A stretch of DNA of 13,212 nt from assembly GCA_025361105.1 (NCBI GenBank), contig JANYAW010000219.1, positions 1 through 13,212 on the forward strand, read 5' to 3'. Source of the DNA: Rhodocyclaceae bacterium. GTDB taxonomy: Bacteria; Pseudomonadota; Gammaproteobacteria; Burkholderiales; Rhodocyclaceae. Below the pieces are notes generated by a model. It searched no databases. It had not been told where the DNA came from and was given only the letters and a program-made list of their open reading frames with translations. Each line of letters opens with the position of its first letter. The stretch's first letter is position 1. Both the position numbers and the translations under genes were made by a program. Of this stretch, positions 1 to 5,689 are shown piece by piece.

Positions 1-138
1 CCAACGCGAAGTAGCAAGCCGCGCCGCAGCACCGGTCAGGCCCAGCAGCACGGCCAACACTAAAGACATCAGCGCAACTTTCAGCGTGAGCAAAGAGCCT
101 TGGAGAATGGCGGGGAAATATTCGATTAGTTCGTTCAT
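1..138 (-). CDS. Polar amino-acid ABC transporter permease, N-terminal part (HisQ/ArtQ type)
   Basis: The first 46 codons of an inner-membrane permease, read on the minus strand from an ATG at 138 and running off the window edge. The peptide begins MNELIEYFPAILQGSLLTLK and continues into a long hydrophobic helix (roughly residues 20-35) followed by a Gly/Ala-rich stretch. The opening, with 'ILQGSLLTL' followed by a hydrophobic 'SLVLAVLLGL', resembles the start of the HisQ/ArtQ permeases that pair with family-3 binding proteins. It lies directly downstream of the binding-protein gene on the same strand, which supports one operon. No Shine-Dalgarno is seen before the ATG; the sequence just upstream is a 14-bp tandem duplication. 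The family is fairly safe; the exact substrate (Lys, Arg, Orn, His or other) cannot be read from this fragment. Confidence 0.85.
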   Translation of the reverse strand, partial: MNELIEYFPAILQGSLLTLKVALMSLVLAVLLGLTGAAARLATSRW

Positions 139-140
139 AC

Positions 141-168
141 GAAAACGCTGAGGCGAAAACGCTGAGGC
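141..168. repeat. Two tandem 14-bp direct repeats
   Basis: The unit GAAAACGCTGAGGC occurs twice back to back (141-154 and 155-168), and a partial third copy (GAAAA) follows. It lies between the permease start codon and the upstream hairpin, so it forms the permease leader on the minus strand. It looks like a slippage duplication; no function can be inferred. Confidence 0.85.
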
Positions 169-169
169 G

Positions 170-209
170 AAAAAATTTGCCGCCGCTTGCGAACTACACA
201 GGCGGCGGC
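170..209 (-). terminator. Intercistronic terminator-like hairpin between binding protein and permease
   Basis: A perfect 8-bp all-GC stem pairs GCCGCCGC (179-186) with GCGGCGGC (202-209) around a 15-base loop. On the minus strand the hairpin is followed by AAATTTTTT (178-170), giving the layout of an intrinsic terminator. It follows the binding-protein stop codon (244) and precedes the permease start (138). A partial terminator here would keep the binding protein in excess over the membrane subunits, a known pattern for such operons; that role is inferred. Confidence 0.65.
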
Positions 210-243
210 GGAACTAGTCTGAATACCAGCGACTAACAAAAAC

Positions 244-1038
244 TTATTCGCCGTAAATATCGGTGGTCGGGAAATATTTCTTGCGGATGGTGTCGTATTT
301 GCCACTCGCACGCAACGCCGCCAGTGCTTTGTTCATCTGTTCTTTAAGGTCGGTATCTTTCTTGCGAATCGCGATGCCGATGCCCTCGCCGATGACCGCT
401 TTTTCTTCAGCGGTCTTGCCGAACAAGCGCTCGCCGGCAAAAGCATAACCCTTGCCCGCCGGGGTATCGACAAAGCCACCAAGCGCCTCAAGATAATCAG
501 CAAATGTCGCATCCAGACGACCCGCTTTCAAATCAGCATAAGCTTCGTCCTGCTTGGCATAGCGAACAATTTTCACGCCTTGTTTTTCCCAATACTTGGT
601 CGCGAAATTATCCGCCACCACGCCACGCTGAACACCAACTTTTTTGCCCGTCAATGTTGCAACTTCAGGTTTCAGTGTCGAACCCGCTTTGGCAATCAAT
701 GACAACGGTGAAGAATAGTATTTGTTGGTGAAATCGACCTTGGCTTTGCGCTCGGCGGTAATCGACATCGAAGCCACGATCGCATCGAACTTGCGCGCCA
801 TCAACGCCGGAATCATGCCGTCCCAATCTTGTTTCACCCAGGTGCATTTGGCTTTCATTTCGGCACAAATCGCGTTGCCGATATCAATGTCAAAACCGTT
901 GAGCGACCCATCCGCCGCAAGACCGTTAAAAGGAGGATAGGCACCTTCACTGGACAGGCGCACGGCAGTCCAGTCCTTTGCCTGCACGCCGGTCATGACC
1001 AACGCCAGCAAAGCGCCGGCGGCAATTAGCTTTTTCAT
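244..1038 (-). CDS. Periplasmic amino-acid-binding protein of an ABC transporter (SBP family 3)
   Basis: A 264-residue extracytoplasmic solute-binding protein that would capture a polar or cationic amino acid in the periplasm and deliver it to the permease encoded next. I chose the ATG at 1038 because it is preceded by GAGGTG and opens a classic signal peptide, MKKLIAAGALLALVMTGVQA, with cleavage expected after residue 20. The open frame continues upstream but would run through tRNA-Cys. The family-3 signature GFDIDIGNAICAEM is present, followed by 'WDGMIPALMARKFDAIVASM', 'ITAERKAKVDFTNKYY' and a C-terminal 'IGIAIRKKDTDL', as in HisJ, ArgT and ArtJ. Length is typical. The next gene on the strand is a HisQ-like permease, after a hairpin that may attenuate transcription. 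Substrate is uncertain; lysine/arginine/ornithine/histidine binding is the best guess from resemblance. Confidence 0.92.
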   Translation of the reverse strand: MKKLIAAGALLALVMTGVQAKDWTAVRLSSEGAYPPFNGLAADGSLNGFDIDIGNAICAEMKAKCTWVKQDWDGMIPALMARKFDAIVASMSITAERKAKVDFTNKYYSSPLSLIAKAGSTLKPEVATLTGKKVGVQRGVVADNFATKYWEKQGVKIVRYAKQDEAYADLKAGRLDATFADYLEALGGFVDTPAGKGYAFAGERLFGKTAEEKAVIGEGIGIAIRKKDTDLKEQMNKALAALRASGKYDTIRKKYFPTTDIYGE

Positions 1039-1114
1039 AAACACCTCGCAAAAATGTGAATCGGGGAAACGAATATGGCGCAACGACATCACAACGCGCC
1101 GACCAGCAAGCGAA

Positions 1115-1136
1115 CCGTCGCAATCGCTTGCGACGG
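1115..1136 (-). terminator. Strong hairpin downstream of tRNA-Cys, possible terminator
   Basis: A perfect 9-bp stem (CCGTCGCAA at 1115-1123 with TTGCGACGG at 1128-1136) closes a TCGC tetraloop. On the minus strand it lies about 30 bases after the tRNA-Cys 3' end and before the binding-protein gene, where a terminator of the tRNA transcript would be expected. There is no clear U tract on either strand, so it could instead be a processing or stability structure. Confidence 0.45.
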
Positions 1137-1167
1137 TGAGCCAAACAACTGTTTTGATTGTACATGC

Positions 1168-1241
1168 TGGAGGCGCGGGCCGGAGTCGAACCGACCTACT
1201 CGGATTTGCAATCCGGTGCATAACCGCTTTGCTACCGCGCC
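1168..1241 (-). tRNA. tRNA-Cys (GCA)
   Basis: A complete 74-base cloverleaf on the minus strand. The acceptor arms GGCGCGG (1241-1235) and CCGCGCC (1178-1172) pair fully, the discriminator is U and CCA is encoded (1170-1168). The anticodon loop is TTGCAAA, with anticodon GCA for cysteine, and the T arm carries GGTTCGACTCC. It is the second tRNA after pgsA, matching glyW-cysT in E. coli. An intrinsic-terminator-like hairpin separates it from tRNA-Gly and no good promoter is seen between them, so it probably depends on read-through. Confidence 0.97.
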
Positions 1242-1275
1242 ATTTCCATTGGCCACAAATCTACAGGCTCAATCG

Positions 1276-1302
1276 AAAAAGGGAAAGCAGATTTGCTTTC
1301 CC
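1276..1302 (-). terminator. Intrinsic-terminator-like hairpin between tRNA-Gly and tRNA-Cys
   Basis: GGGAAAGCA (1281-1289) pairs with TGCTTTCCC (1294-1302), a perfect 9-bp stem with a 4-base loop. On the minus strand it is followed at once by TTTTT (1280-1276). Read from tRNA-Gly, this is a textbook terminator placed 9 bases after the encoded CCA. It would limit, but cannot fully prevent, transcription of tRNA-Cys if both share one promoter. Confidence 0.7.
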
Positions 1303-1310
1303 TTGAAGAC

Positions 1311-1386
1311 TGGAGCGGGAGAAGAGTCTCGAACTCTCGACCTCAACCTTGGCAAGGTTGCGCTCTACCAACTGAGCTACTCCCGC
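1311..1386 (-). tRNA. tRNA-Gly (GCC)
   Basis: A complete 76-base cloverleaf on the minus strand. The acceptor strands GCGGGAG (1386-1380) and CTCCCGC pair, followed by U and an encoded CCA (1313-1311). The D arm contains AGCTCAGTTGGTAGAGC, the anticodon loop reads TTGCCAA with anticodon GCC for glycine, and the T arm carries AGTTCGAGACT. It lies immediately after pgsA, as glyW does in E. coli. A strong promoter sits about 14 bases upstream of the mature 5' end, leaving only a very short leader for RNase P to remove. Confidence 0.97.
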
Positions 1387-1399
1387 AGAATAGGCGCGC

Positions 1400-1427
1400 A
1401 TTATAGCGGCGGGTGTTTACCTGTCAA
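1400..1427 (-). promoter_or_regulatory. Consensus sigma-70 promoter of the tRNA-Gly/tRNA-Cys unit
   Basis: On the minus strand TTGACA (1427-1422) and TATAAT (1405-1400) are both perfect matches to consensus, separated by 16 bp. The -35 box contains the TGA stop codon of pgsA (1426-1424). The -10 box is followed by a GC-only discriminator, GCGCGCC, as is typical of stable-RNA promoters under stringent control by ppGpp/DksA. Expected transcription start is near 1393, a few bases before the tRNA-Gly 5' end. Confidence 0.88.
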
Positions 1428-1999
1428 CGACTATGCGCAGCAATCTCCGGCATGGCTTTACGCAGGTAATAAATCATCGACCACAGCGTCAGCACCACGG
1501 CAATCCAGAGCATCCATGTACCGAGCAACTGGGTGTCAACCTGCCATCCTGTCGGACCTAGAGGGTCGTGATAGAGCAGCAGCGGGATGGAAACTAACTG
1601 TGCAGTGGTTTTCAGTTTGCCAATGAATGACACGGCGATACCTTTTCTGGCGCCAATATTGGCCATCCATTCGCGCAGGGCAGAAATCGCTATTTCGCGG
1701 CCGACGATGATGAAGGCGAGGATGGCATCAACACGCCCGAGTTTGACCAGCATGACCAGTGCTGCGGCTACCATGAGTTTGTCGGCAACTGGATCAAGGA
1801 AGGCACCGAAGGCTGAGGTTTGGCCGAGCTTGCGCGCCAACCAACCGTCAAACCAATCGGTAATCGCCGCGACCACAAATGCGGTCGTGGCAAAGAAATT
1901 CATTTCGGCGATTGAAATCGGTAAATAGTACACGCCGACCACGACGGGAATCAAAACAATACGCGCCCATGTCAGCAGCGTCGGGATGTTGACCGGCAT
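1424..1999 (-). CDS. pgsA: CDP-diacylglycerol--glycerol-3-phosphate 3-phosphatidyltransferase
   Basis: A 191-residue inner-membrane enzyme making phosphatidylglycerol phosphate from CDP-diacylglycerol and glycerol 3-phosphate, the committed step to phosphatidylglycerol and cardiolipin. The full CDP-alcohol phosphotransferase motif is visible: D51-G52-x2-A55-R56-x8-G65-x3-D69-x3-D73, whose aspartates bind metal and catalyse transfer. Several hydrophobic segments flank it. The start at 1999 (MPVNIPTLLTWARI) aligns with the E. coli start MQFNIPTLLT; an ATG immediately upstream (2002) is an equal alternative by one residue. No Shine-Dalgarno is seen, and the gene begins 11 bases after the uvrC stop, so translational coupling to uvrC is likely. 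The stop codon lies inside the -35 box of the tRNA promoter. Confidence 0.96.
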   Translation of the reverse strand: MPVNIPTLLTWARIVLIPVVVGVYYLPISIAEMNFFATTAFVVAAITDWFDGWLARKLGQTSAFGAFLDPVADKLMVAAALVMLVKLGRVDAILAFIIVGREIAISALREWMANIGARKGIAVSFIGKLKTTAQLVSIPLLLYHDPLGPTGWQVDTQLLGTWMLWIAVVLTLWSMIYYLRKAMPEIAAHSR

Positions 2000-2010
2000 C
2001 ATGATGGTGT

Positions 2011-3939
2011 TCAGTGAAGTTGTTGATGAATCGCTGTGGCAAGGCGCAGCGAGATTCCATCGACGCGGCACAAGTCTTCCACCGTCGCCGCCTTCACGCC
2101 GTCCAGCCCGCCGAACTGTGCGAGCAAGCGTCTGCGCCGCTCAGGCCCGATGCCTGCAACATCTTCAAGCTTGGAGCGGCCACGTACCTTGGCGCGGCGT
2201 GCGCGATGTCCGACAATGGCAAAACGATGTGCTTCATCGCGTATTTCCTGTATCAGGTGAAAGCCCGGATGATCCATGGCCAATTGTAGCGGCACATCTT
2301 GCCATCCATCCTGACCATGCACAAACAAGGTCTCTAAGCCATGTTTGCGTCCCTCACCTTTGGCCACGCCAATGCTGAAAAGTTGCCCCAGTCCCAGCTC
2401 GGTGAACACCTCGCGTGCAATGCCATGTTGGCCTTTGCCGCCGTCAATCAAAATTAAATCCGGTGCAGGGATTTCACCGGTGGCGACCCGCTCATAACGG
2501 CGCGTCAGTGCCTGGCGCATTGCGGCGTAGTCATCGCCGGGCGTAATGCCTTCGATATTGAAGCGCCGGTAATCAGATTTTTTCATCGCGCCATCGACAC
2601 ACACTACACAGGACGCGACCGTGCCCTCGCCCATCGTGTGGCTGATGTCGAAGCACTCAATACGATGCGGCAATTCGGCCATGTCGAGCGCGACACGCAA
2701 TGACTCCAGCCGACCACCAGTACGCGCTTTGGATTGCCGCCGCGCCGTCAACGCGAGCTGGGCGTTGTTCTGCGCCATCTGCGCCCATGCGCGCTCCATC
2801 TCGTTTTTTGCTGTACCGACGTTGAGATGTTCGACCACTTCAAGCAGCGGCCACGGCTCAACGATGATGCGTGCCGGTGCAGATTGGTTGGCGTAATGCT
2901 GCTCGATAAATGCACTCAAACCGTCTTGCGGTGTGAGTTCGGAACCGCTGGAAATTTGCGGAAAATGCGCGCGATCTCCGAGATGCAAACCGCCACGTAT
3001 CATCGCCAGATTCACACATAAATCGCCGCGATCCACCACCGCCGCGATGATGTCGACATCGTGATCTTGCGTCGAGCTAACGTACTGCCGATGCAATACC
3101 GCTTGCAAGGAGCGCAGTTGATCGCGCAGCAAGGCGGCGTTTTCAAATTGCAATACGTCCGCCGCTTGCGCCATTTGCGCGCTGAGCTTTGCGATGACTT
3201 CGGTCGGTCGACCTTTAAGCAGCAGGGTCGCCAAACGCACATCAGCGGCATATTCGTCATTGGACACCAGCCCGACGCAAGGTGCTTTGCAGCGTTTGAT
3301 TTGATGCATCAGGCAAGGCCGTGAACGATGTGCGAACACGGCTTCCTCGCAAGTGCGCAGCAGAAAAGTGCGCTGAATTAAATCAATGCTCTCACGCGCA
3401 GCCAAGCCACTGGGGAACGGGCCGAAGTATTGCGATTTTTTTTCAAAGCTGCCGCGGTGATAAAACAGTCGCGGAAACTGCCCGCCGGAAAGCGCGATGT
3501 AGGGGTAAGACTTGTCATCGCGAAACAAAATGTTGTACTTCGGCGCGAGTTTTTTGATCAGCGTATTTTCAAGAATCAGCGCCTCGGCTTCCGAACGTGT
3601 AGCGGTGACTTCCATGTTGGCGACTTGCTGCAACATCAGCGCGATGCGCGGGCTGCTGACGTTTTTTTGGAAATACGAGGCGACACGTTTTTTGAGATTT
3701 TTCGCCTTGCCAACATAGAGCACTGCACCATCCGCCGCGAGCATGCGATACACGCCGGGCTCCTCGGTCAGCGTGAGCAAAAAATGCTTGGCATCGAATT
3801 CGCCAGTTGGGATTGGTGCGGAGTCTCGGCTTAGTACAGCCGAGCCGCTACACGGGCGCAAAGCAGTGCTTTGCGAACCCCCCGTTTCGCCGCCGTCATC
3901 TTGGTGCTTGGGTGGGGAACTGTTCATTCGTAATAGCAT
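2011..3939 (-). CDS. uvrC: UvrABC excinuclease subunit C, with an unusual N-terminal extension
   Basis: The nuclease subunit that makes both incisions in nucleotide excision repair after UvrA/UvrB damage recognition. With the ATG at 3939 it has 642 residues. The GIY-YIG nuclease starts near F48 ('GVYRM', 'LYVGKAKNLKKR'). Four cysteines C197, C209, C217 and C221 keep the spacing of the reported Fe-S cysteines of E. coli UvrC (154, 166, 174, 178). Then come a UVR motif ('LQFENAALLRDQL'), the RNase H-like nuclease ('ECFDISHTMGEGTVASCVV', 'LILIDGGKGQ', 'GHRARRAK') and a C-terminal helix-hairpin-helix pair. I chose 3939 because GGAG lies 5 bases upstream; ATG 3927 is possible. Either gives about 40 residues before the conserved FDAK motif, which is at residue 5 in E. 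coli. This extension is Ser/Pro/Gly-rich and overlaps two DNA hairpins. Confidence 0.95.
   Translation of the reverse strand: MLLRMNSSPPKHQDDGGETGGSQSTALRPCSGSAVLSRDSAPIPTGEFDAKHFLLTLTEEPGVYRMLAADGAVLYVGKAKNLKKRVASYFQKNVSSPRIALMLQQVANMEVTATRSEAEALILENTLIKKLAPKYNILFRDDKSYPYIALSGGQFPRLFYHRGSFEKKSQYFGPFPSGLAARESIDLIQRTFLLRTCEEAVFAHRSRPCLMHQIKRCKAPCVGLVSNDEYAADVRLATLLLKGRPTEVIAKLSAQMAQAADVLQFENAALLRDQLRSLQAVLHRQYVSSTQDHDVDIIAAVVDRGDLCVNLAMIRGGLHLGDRAHFPQISSGSELTPQDGLSAFIEQHYANQSAPARIIVEPWPLLEVVEHLNVGTAKNEMERAWAQMAQNNAQLALTARRQSKARTGGRLESLRVALDMAELPHRIECFDISHTMGEGTVASCVVCVDGAMKKSDYRRFNIEGITPGDDYAAMRQALTRRYERVATGEIPAPDLILIDGGKGQHGIAREVFTELGLGQLFSIGVAKGEGRKHGLETLFVHGQDGWQDVPLQLAMDHPGFHLIQEIRDEAHRFAIVGHRARRAKVRGRSKLEDVAGIGPERRRRLLAQFGGLDGVKAATVEDLCRVDGISLRLATAIHQQLH
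3825..3875. repeat. Two adjacent perfect hairpins inside the uvrC 5' extension
   Basis: CTCGGCT (3825-3831) pairs with AGCCGAG (3838-3844) over a 6-base loop. Twelve bases on, CGCAAAGC (3857-3864) pairs with GCTTTGCG (3868-3875) over a 3-base loop. Paired palindromes of this kind resemble intergenic REP/BIME-like elements. They lie where uvrC has lost similarity to other UvrC proteins and upstream of earP. Just before them (3802-3818) is a degenerate relative of the 26-bp repeat listed at 4803, 7304 and 13042. Function is unknown; an extragenic palindromic element captured into the reading frame is the simplest reading. Confidence 0.6.
3908..3936 (+). promoter_or_regulatory. Weak candidate promoter for earP
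   Basis: TTGGGT (3908-3913) and TAATAG (3931-3936) are separated by 17 bp. Matches to consensus are poor (about 3 of 6 each). If real, transcription would begin only a few bases before the earP ATG at 3949, giving a nearly leaderless message, which fits the absence of a Shine-Dalgarno. The element lies inside the uvrC 5' coding extension. Confidence 0.2.
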
Positions 3940-3948
3940 ACCGACTCC

Positions 3949-5004
3949 ATGAGCACTCGCCCCATCCGTTGCGATATTTTCTGCACCGTCATCGACAATT
4001 TTGGTGATGTCGGTGTTTGTTGGCGGCTGGCACAGGAGTTGGCGACAGAGTTTGGTTGGCAAGTACGTTTGTTGATTGACGATGCTTCCGCACTGGAATG
4101 GCTTGCGTCGCCGTCGCAGCGAGCGGCATTGAGCGTCAGCGATTTTCACCGTGCCGAATACGAAAATGCCGACGTCGTCATTGAAGCTTTTGCATGTGAA
4201 GTTCCGCAAGCATTTCTAGCCGCAATGGCAGTGCGAGAAATGCCTTTGGTTTGGCTGAATCTGGAATATTTGTCGGCGGAAAGTTGGGTGACGACATCAC
4301 ACGGTCTTGCATCGAAACACCCGCGCCTGCTGCTGATCAAATATTTTTTCTTCCCCGGATTTGATGCAAAAAGCGGTGGCCTTATTCGCGAGCGCGACTA
4401 CGACACACGACGTTTGGATTTCGACGCGACGGTATTTCGCAAGCGCTGTGGCTTGCCGGTCGCGATGCAAAACGAAACAGTCATTTCACTGTTCTCCTAC
4501 GCCAATGCACCACGCGACACGTTGTATGCAGCATGGGCTGCCTCAGCCACACCGATATTGGCGATACTTCCGGGCAACAAGGATGCACCGTGGCAACGCG
4601 GCAATTTGCGCGTGCATCCGCTGCCATTTTTATCGCAGCGCGAATACGATGAATTGCTTTGGCTATGCGACCTAAATTTCGTGCGCGGCGAGGATTCTTT
4701 TGTCCGTGCGCAATGGGCCGAGAACGCCATGGTGTGGCAAATCTATCCGCAGGAAAATGACGCGCATTTGGTAAAGCTCGAAAGTTTCCTTGATTATTAT
4801 TTGCCAGTTGGTGCTGGCGACACGCCGTTGCGCGACTTCTACCGCGCCTGGAACACCCAAGGCATTCCGGATTGGCAAGCCTTCGCGAAACAACTGCCGC
4901 TAATCAACAGCCAAGCCAAACACTGGGCCGACACGCTGCGCCAACATCCTGATTTAGCGACAAATTTGGTAGATTTTTGTCTGACGCAGCTGAAAATCGA
5001 CTAA
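3949..5004 (+). CDS. earP: EF-P arginine 32 rhamnosyltransferase
   Basis: A 351-residue cytosolic glycosyltransferase (EarP, formerly DUF2331) that transfers rhamnose from dTDP-L-rhamnose to Arg32 of elongation factor P, which is needed for rescue of ribosomes stalled on polyprolines. The N-terminal 'CDIFCTVIDNFGDVGVCWRLA' region carries Asp16 and Asp20, the aspartates implicated in catalysis in characterised EarP proteins. The C-terminal nucleotide-sugar site is visible as 'RGEDSFVRAQWA' and 'WQIYPQENDAHLVKLESFLDYY'. Length is near the family norm. Its partner efp follows after 54 bp on the same strand, and that EF-P has Arg32. The start at 3949 has no Shine-Dalgarno and lies about 9 bases from the opposing uvrC start. 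A copy of the 26-bp dispersed repeat at 4803-4828 is translated as part of 'LPVGAGDTPL'. Confidence 0.96.
   Translation: MSTRPIRCDIFCTVIDNFGDVGVCWRLAQELATEFGWQVRLLIDDASALEWLASPSQRAALSVSDFHRAEYENADVVIEAFACEVPQAFLAAMAVREMPLVWLNLEYLSAESWVTTSHGLASKHPRLLLIKYFFFPGFDAKSGGLIRERDYDTRRLDFDATVFRKRCGLPVAMQNETVISLFSYANAPRDTLYAAWAASATPILAILPGNKDAPWQRGNLRVHPLPFLSQREYDELLWLCDLNFVRGEDSFVRAQWAENAMVWQIYPQENDAHLVKLESFLDYYLPVGAGDTPLRDFYRAWNTQGIPDWQAFAKQLPLINSQAKHWADTLRQHPDLATNLVDFCLTQLKID
3971..3998 (-). promoter_or_regulatory. Candidate uvrC promoter inside the earP 5' coding region
   Basis: On the minus strand TTGTCG (3998-3993) and TATCGC (3976-3971) are separated by 16 bp. Transcription would start near 3964, leaving about 25 bases of leader that contain the GGAG (3948-3945) before the uvrC ATG at 3939. 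Matches to consensus are modest, but the position is what the geometry of the two divergent starts demands. Confidence 0.3.
4803..4828 (+). repeat. 26-bp dispersed repeat, copy 1 (inside earP)
   Basis: Begins GCCAGTTGGTGCTG and ends ACGCCGT, differing by two transitions from each of the copies at 7304 and 13042. GCCAG and CTGGC can pair over TTGGTG, and GGCG can pair with CGCC over ACA, so the element can form two small hairpins. This copy is in frame within earP. Confidence 0.7.
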
Positions 5005-5007
5005 AAT
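5002..5007 (+). promoter_or_regulatory. Candidate -10 element for efp
   Basis: TAAAAT (5 of 6 to TATAAT) overlaps the earP stop codon and lies 51 bases before the efp ATG. No convincing -35 box is found at the right distance: TTGTCT at 4977 would need a 19-bp spacer and CTGACG at 4981 a 15-bp one. A private promoter for efp is plausible since EF-P is abundant, but co-transcription with earP is equally possible. Confidence 0.3.
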
Positions 5008-5058
5008 AGTCGGCTTTCCAAATCCCGTTTCGCACTAAAGAAAACCCGAGAACTCACT

Positions 5059-5616
5059 ATGAAAATTGCTCAAGAACTTCGTGCTGGCAACGTCATCATG
5101 GTCGGCAACGACCCGTTGGTTGTGCTCAAAGCCGAATACAACAAATCAGGCCGCAGCTCGGCAGTGGTCAAATTCAAATTCAAAAACTTGTTGTCCGGCG
5201 CGGCCTCTGAAGGCATCTACAAGGCCGACGACAAGTTCGACCAAGTCGTCCCCGACCGCAAGGAATGCACCTATTCCTATTTCGCCGACCCGCTGTATGT
5301 GTTCATGGACGAGGAATATCACCAGTACGAAGTCGAAGGCGATAACCTCGGCGATGCACTTAATTACCTTGAAGACGGCATGATGCTCGACGTAGTGTTT
5401 TACGACGGCAAAGCCATCTCAGTCGAGATGCCCAACAGCGTCGTGCGCGAAGTGATTTACACCGAGCCCGCCGTCAAAGGTGACACTTCCGGCAAGGTAA
5501 TGAAGCCCGCAAAAATCAGCACTGGTTTTCAATTGCCGGTGCCGATGTTTGTCGATATCGGCGACAAAATCGAAATCGATACGCGTACGGCCGAGTACAA
5601 GAATCGCGTGAAGTAA
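5059..5616 (+). CDS. efp: Translation elongation factor P
   Basis: A 185-residue EF-P, which binds between the ribosomal P and E sites and promotes peptide bond formation at polyproline stretches. The three-domain layout is intact: the N-terminal KOW-like domain (about 1-63) with the tip loop 'NKSGRSSAVV', a middle OB domain ('DPLYVFMDEEYHQYEV'), and a C-terminal OB domain ending 'FQLPVPMFVDIGDKIEIDTR', the EF-P signature region. The loop residue is Arg32, the arginine that EarP rhamnosylates, rather than the lysine used by EpmA/EpmB systems. The earP gene is directly upstream, so enzyme and substrate are paired. A weak GAG lies 8 bases before the ATG. A strong terminator follows at 5637-5666. 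Confidence 0.98.
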   Translation: MKIAQELRAGNVIMVGNDPLVVLKAEYNKSGRSSAVVKFKFKNLLSGAASEGIYKADDKFDQVVPDRKECTYSYFADPLYVFMDEEYHQYEVEGDNLGDALNYLEDGMMLDVVFYDGKAISVEMPNSVVREVIYTEPAVKGDTSGKVMKPAKISTGFQLPVPMFVDIGDKIEIDTRTAEYKNRVK

Positions 5617-5636
5617 ACTCGCCGCAACTCGTCAAG

Positions 5637-5666
5637 CAAAGGGCAGCCGAGGCTGCCTTTTTCTTT
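5637..5666 (+). terminator. Intrinsic terminator after efp
   Basis: GGCAGC (5642-5647) pairs with GCTGCC (5652-5657) around a CGAG loop. The stem is followed by TTTTTCTTT (5658-5666) and preceded by AAAG, which can extend the pairing. It lies 20 bases after the efp stop and closes the earP-efp unit. Confidence 0.92.
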
Positions 5667-5689
5667 GTCACTACTGCGACCACAAGGCC

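Noticed and set aside
1039..1221. Upstream extension of the binding-protein frame (61 residues)
   Set aside because: It runs into tRNA-Cys; the ATG at 1038 has a good Shine-Dalgarno and opens a clear signal peptide.
3940..4209. Upstream extension of the uvrC frame to 4209
   Set aside because: It overlaps the conserved N-terminus of earP on the other strand, and GGAG supports the start at 3939.
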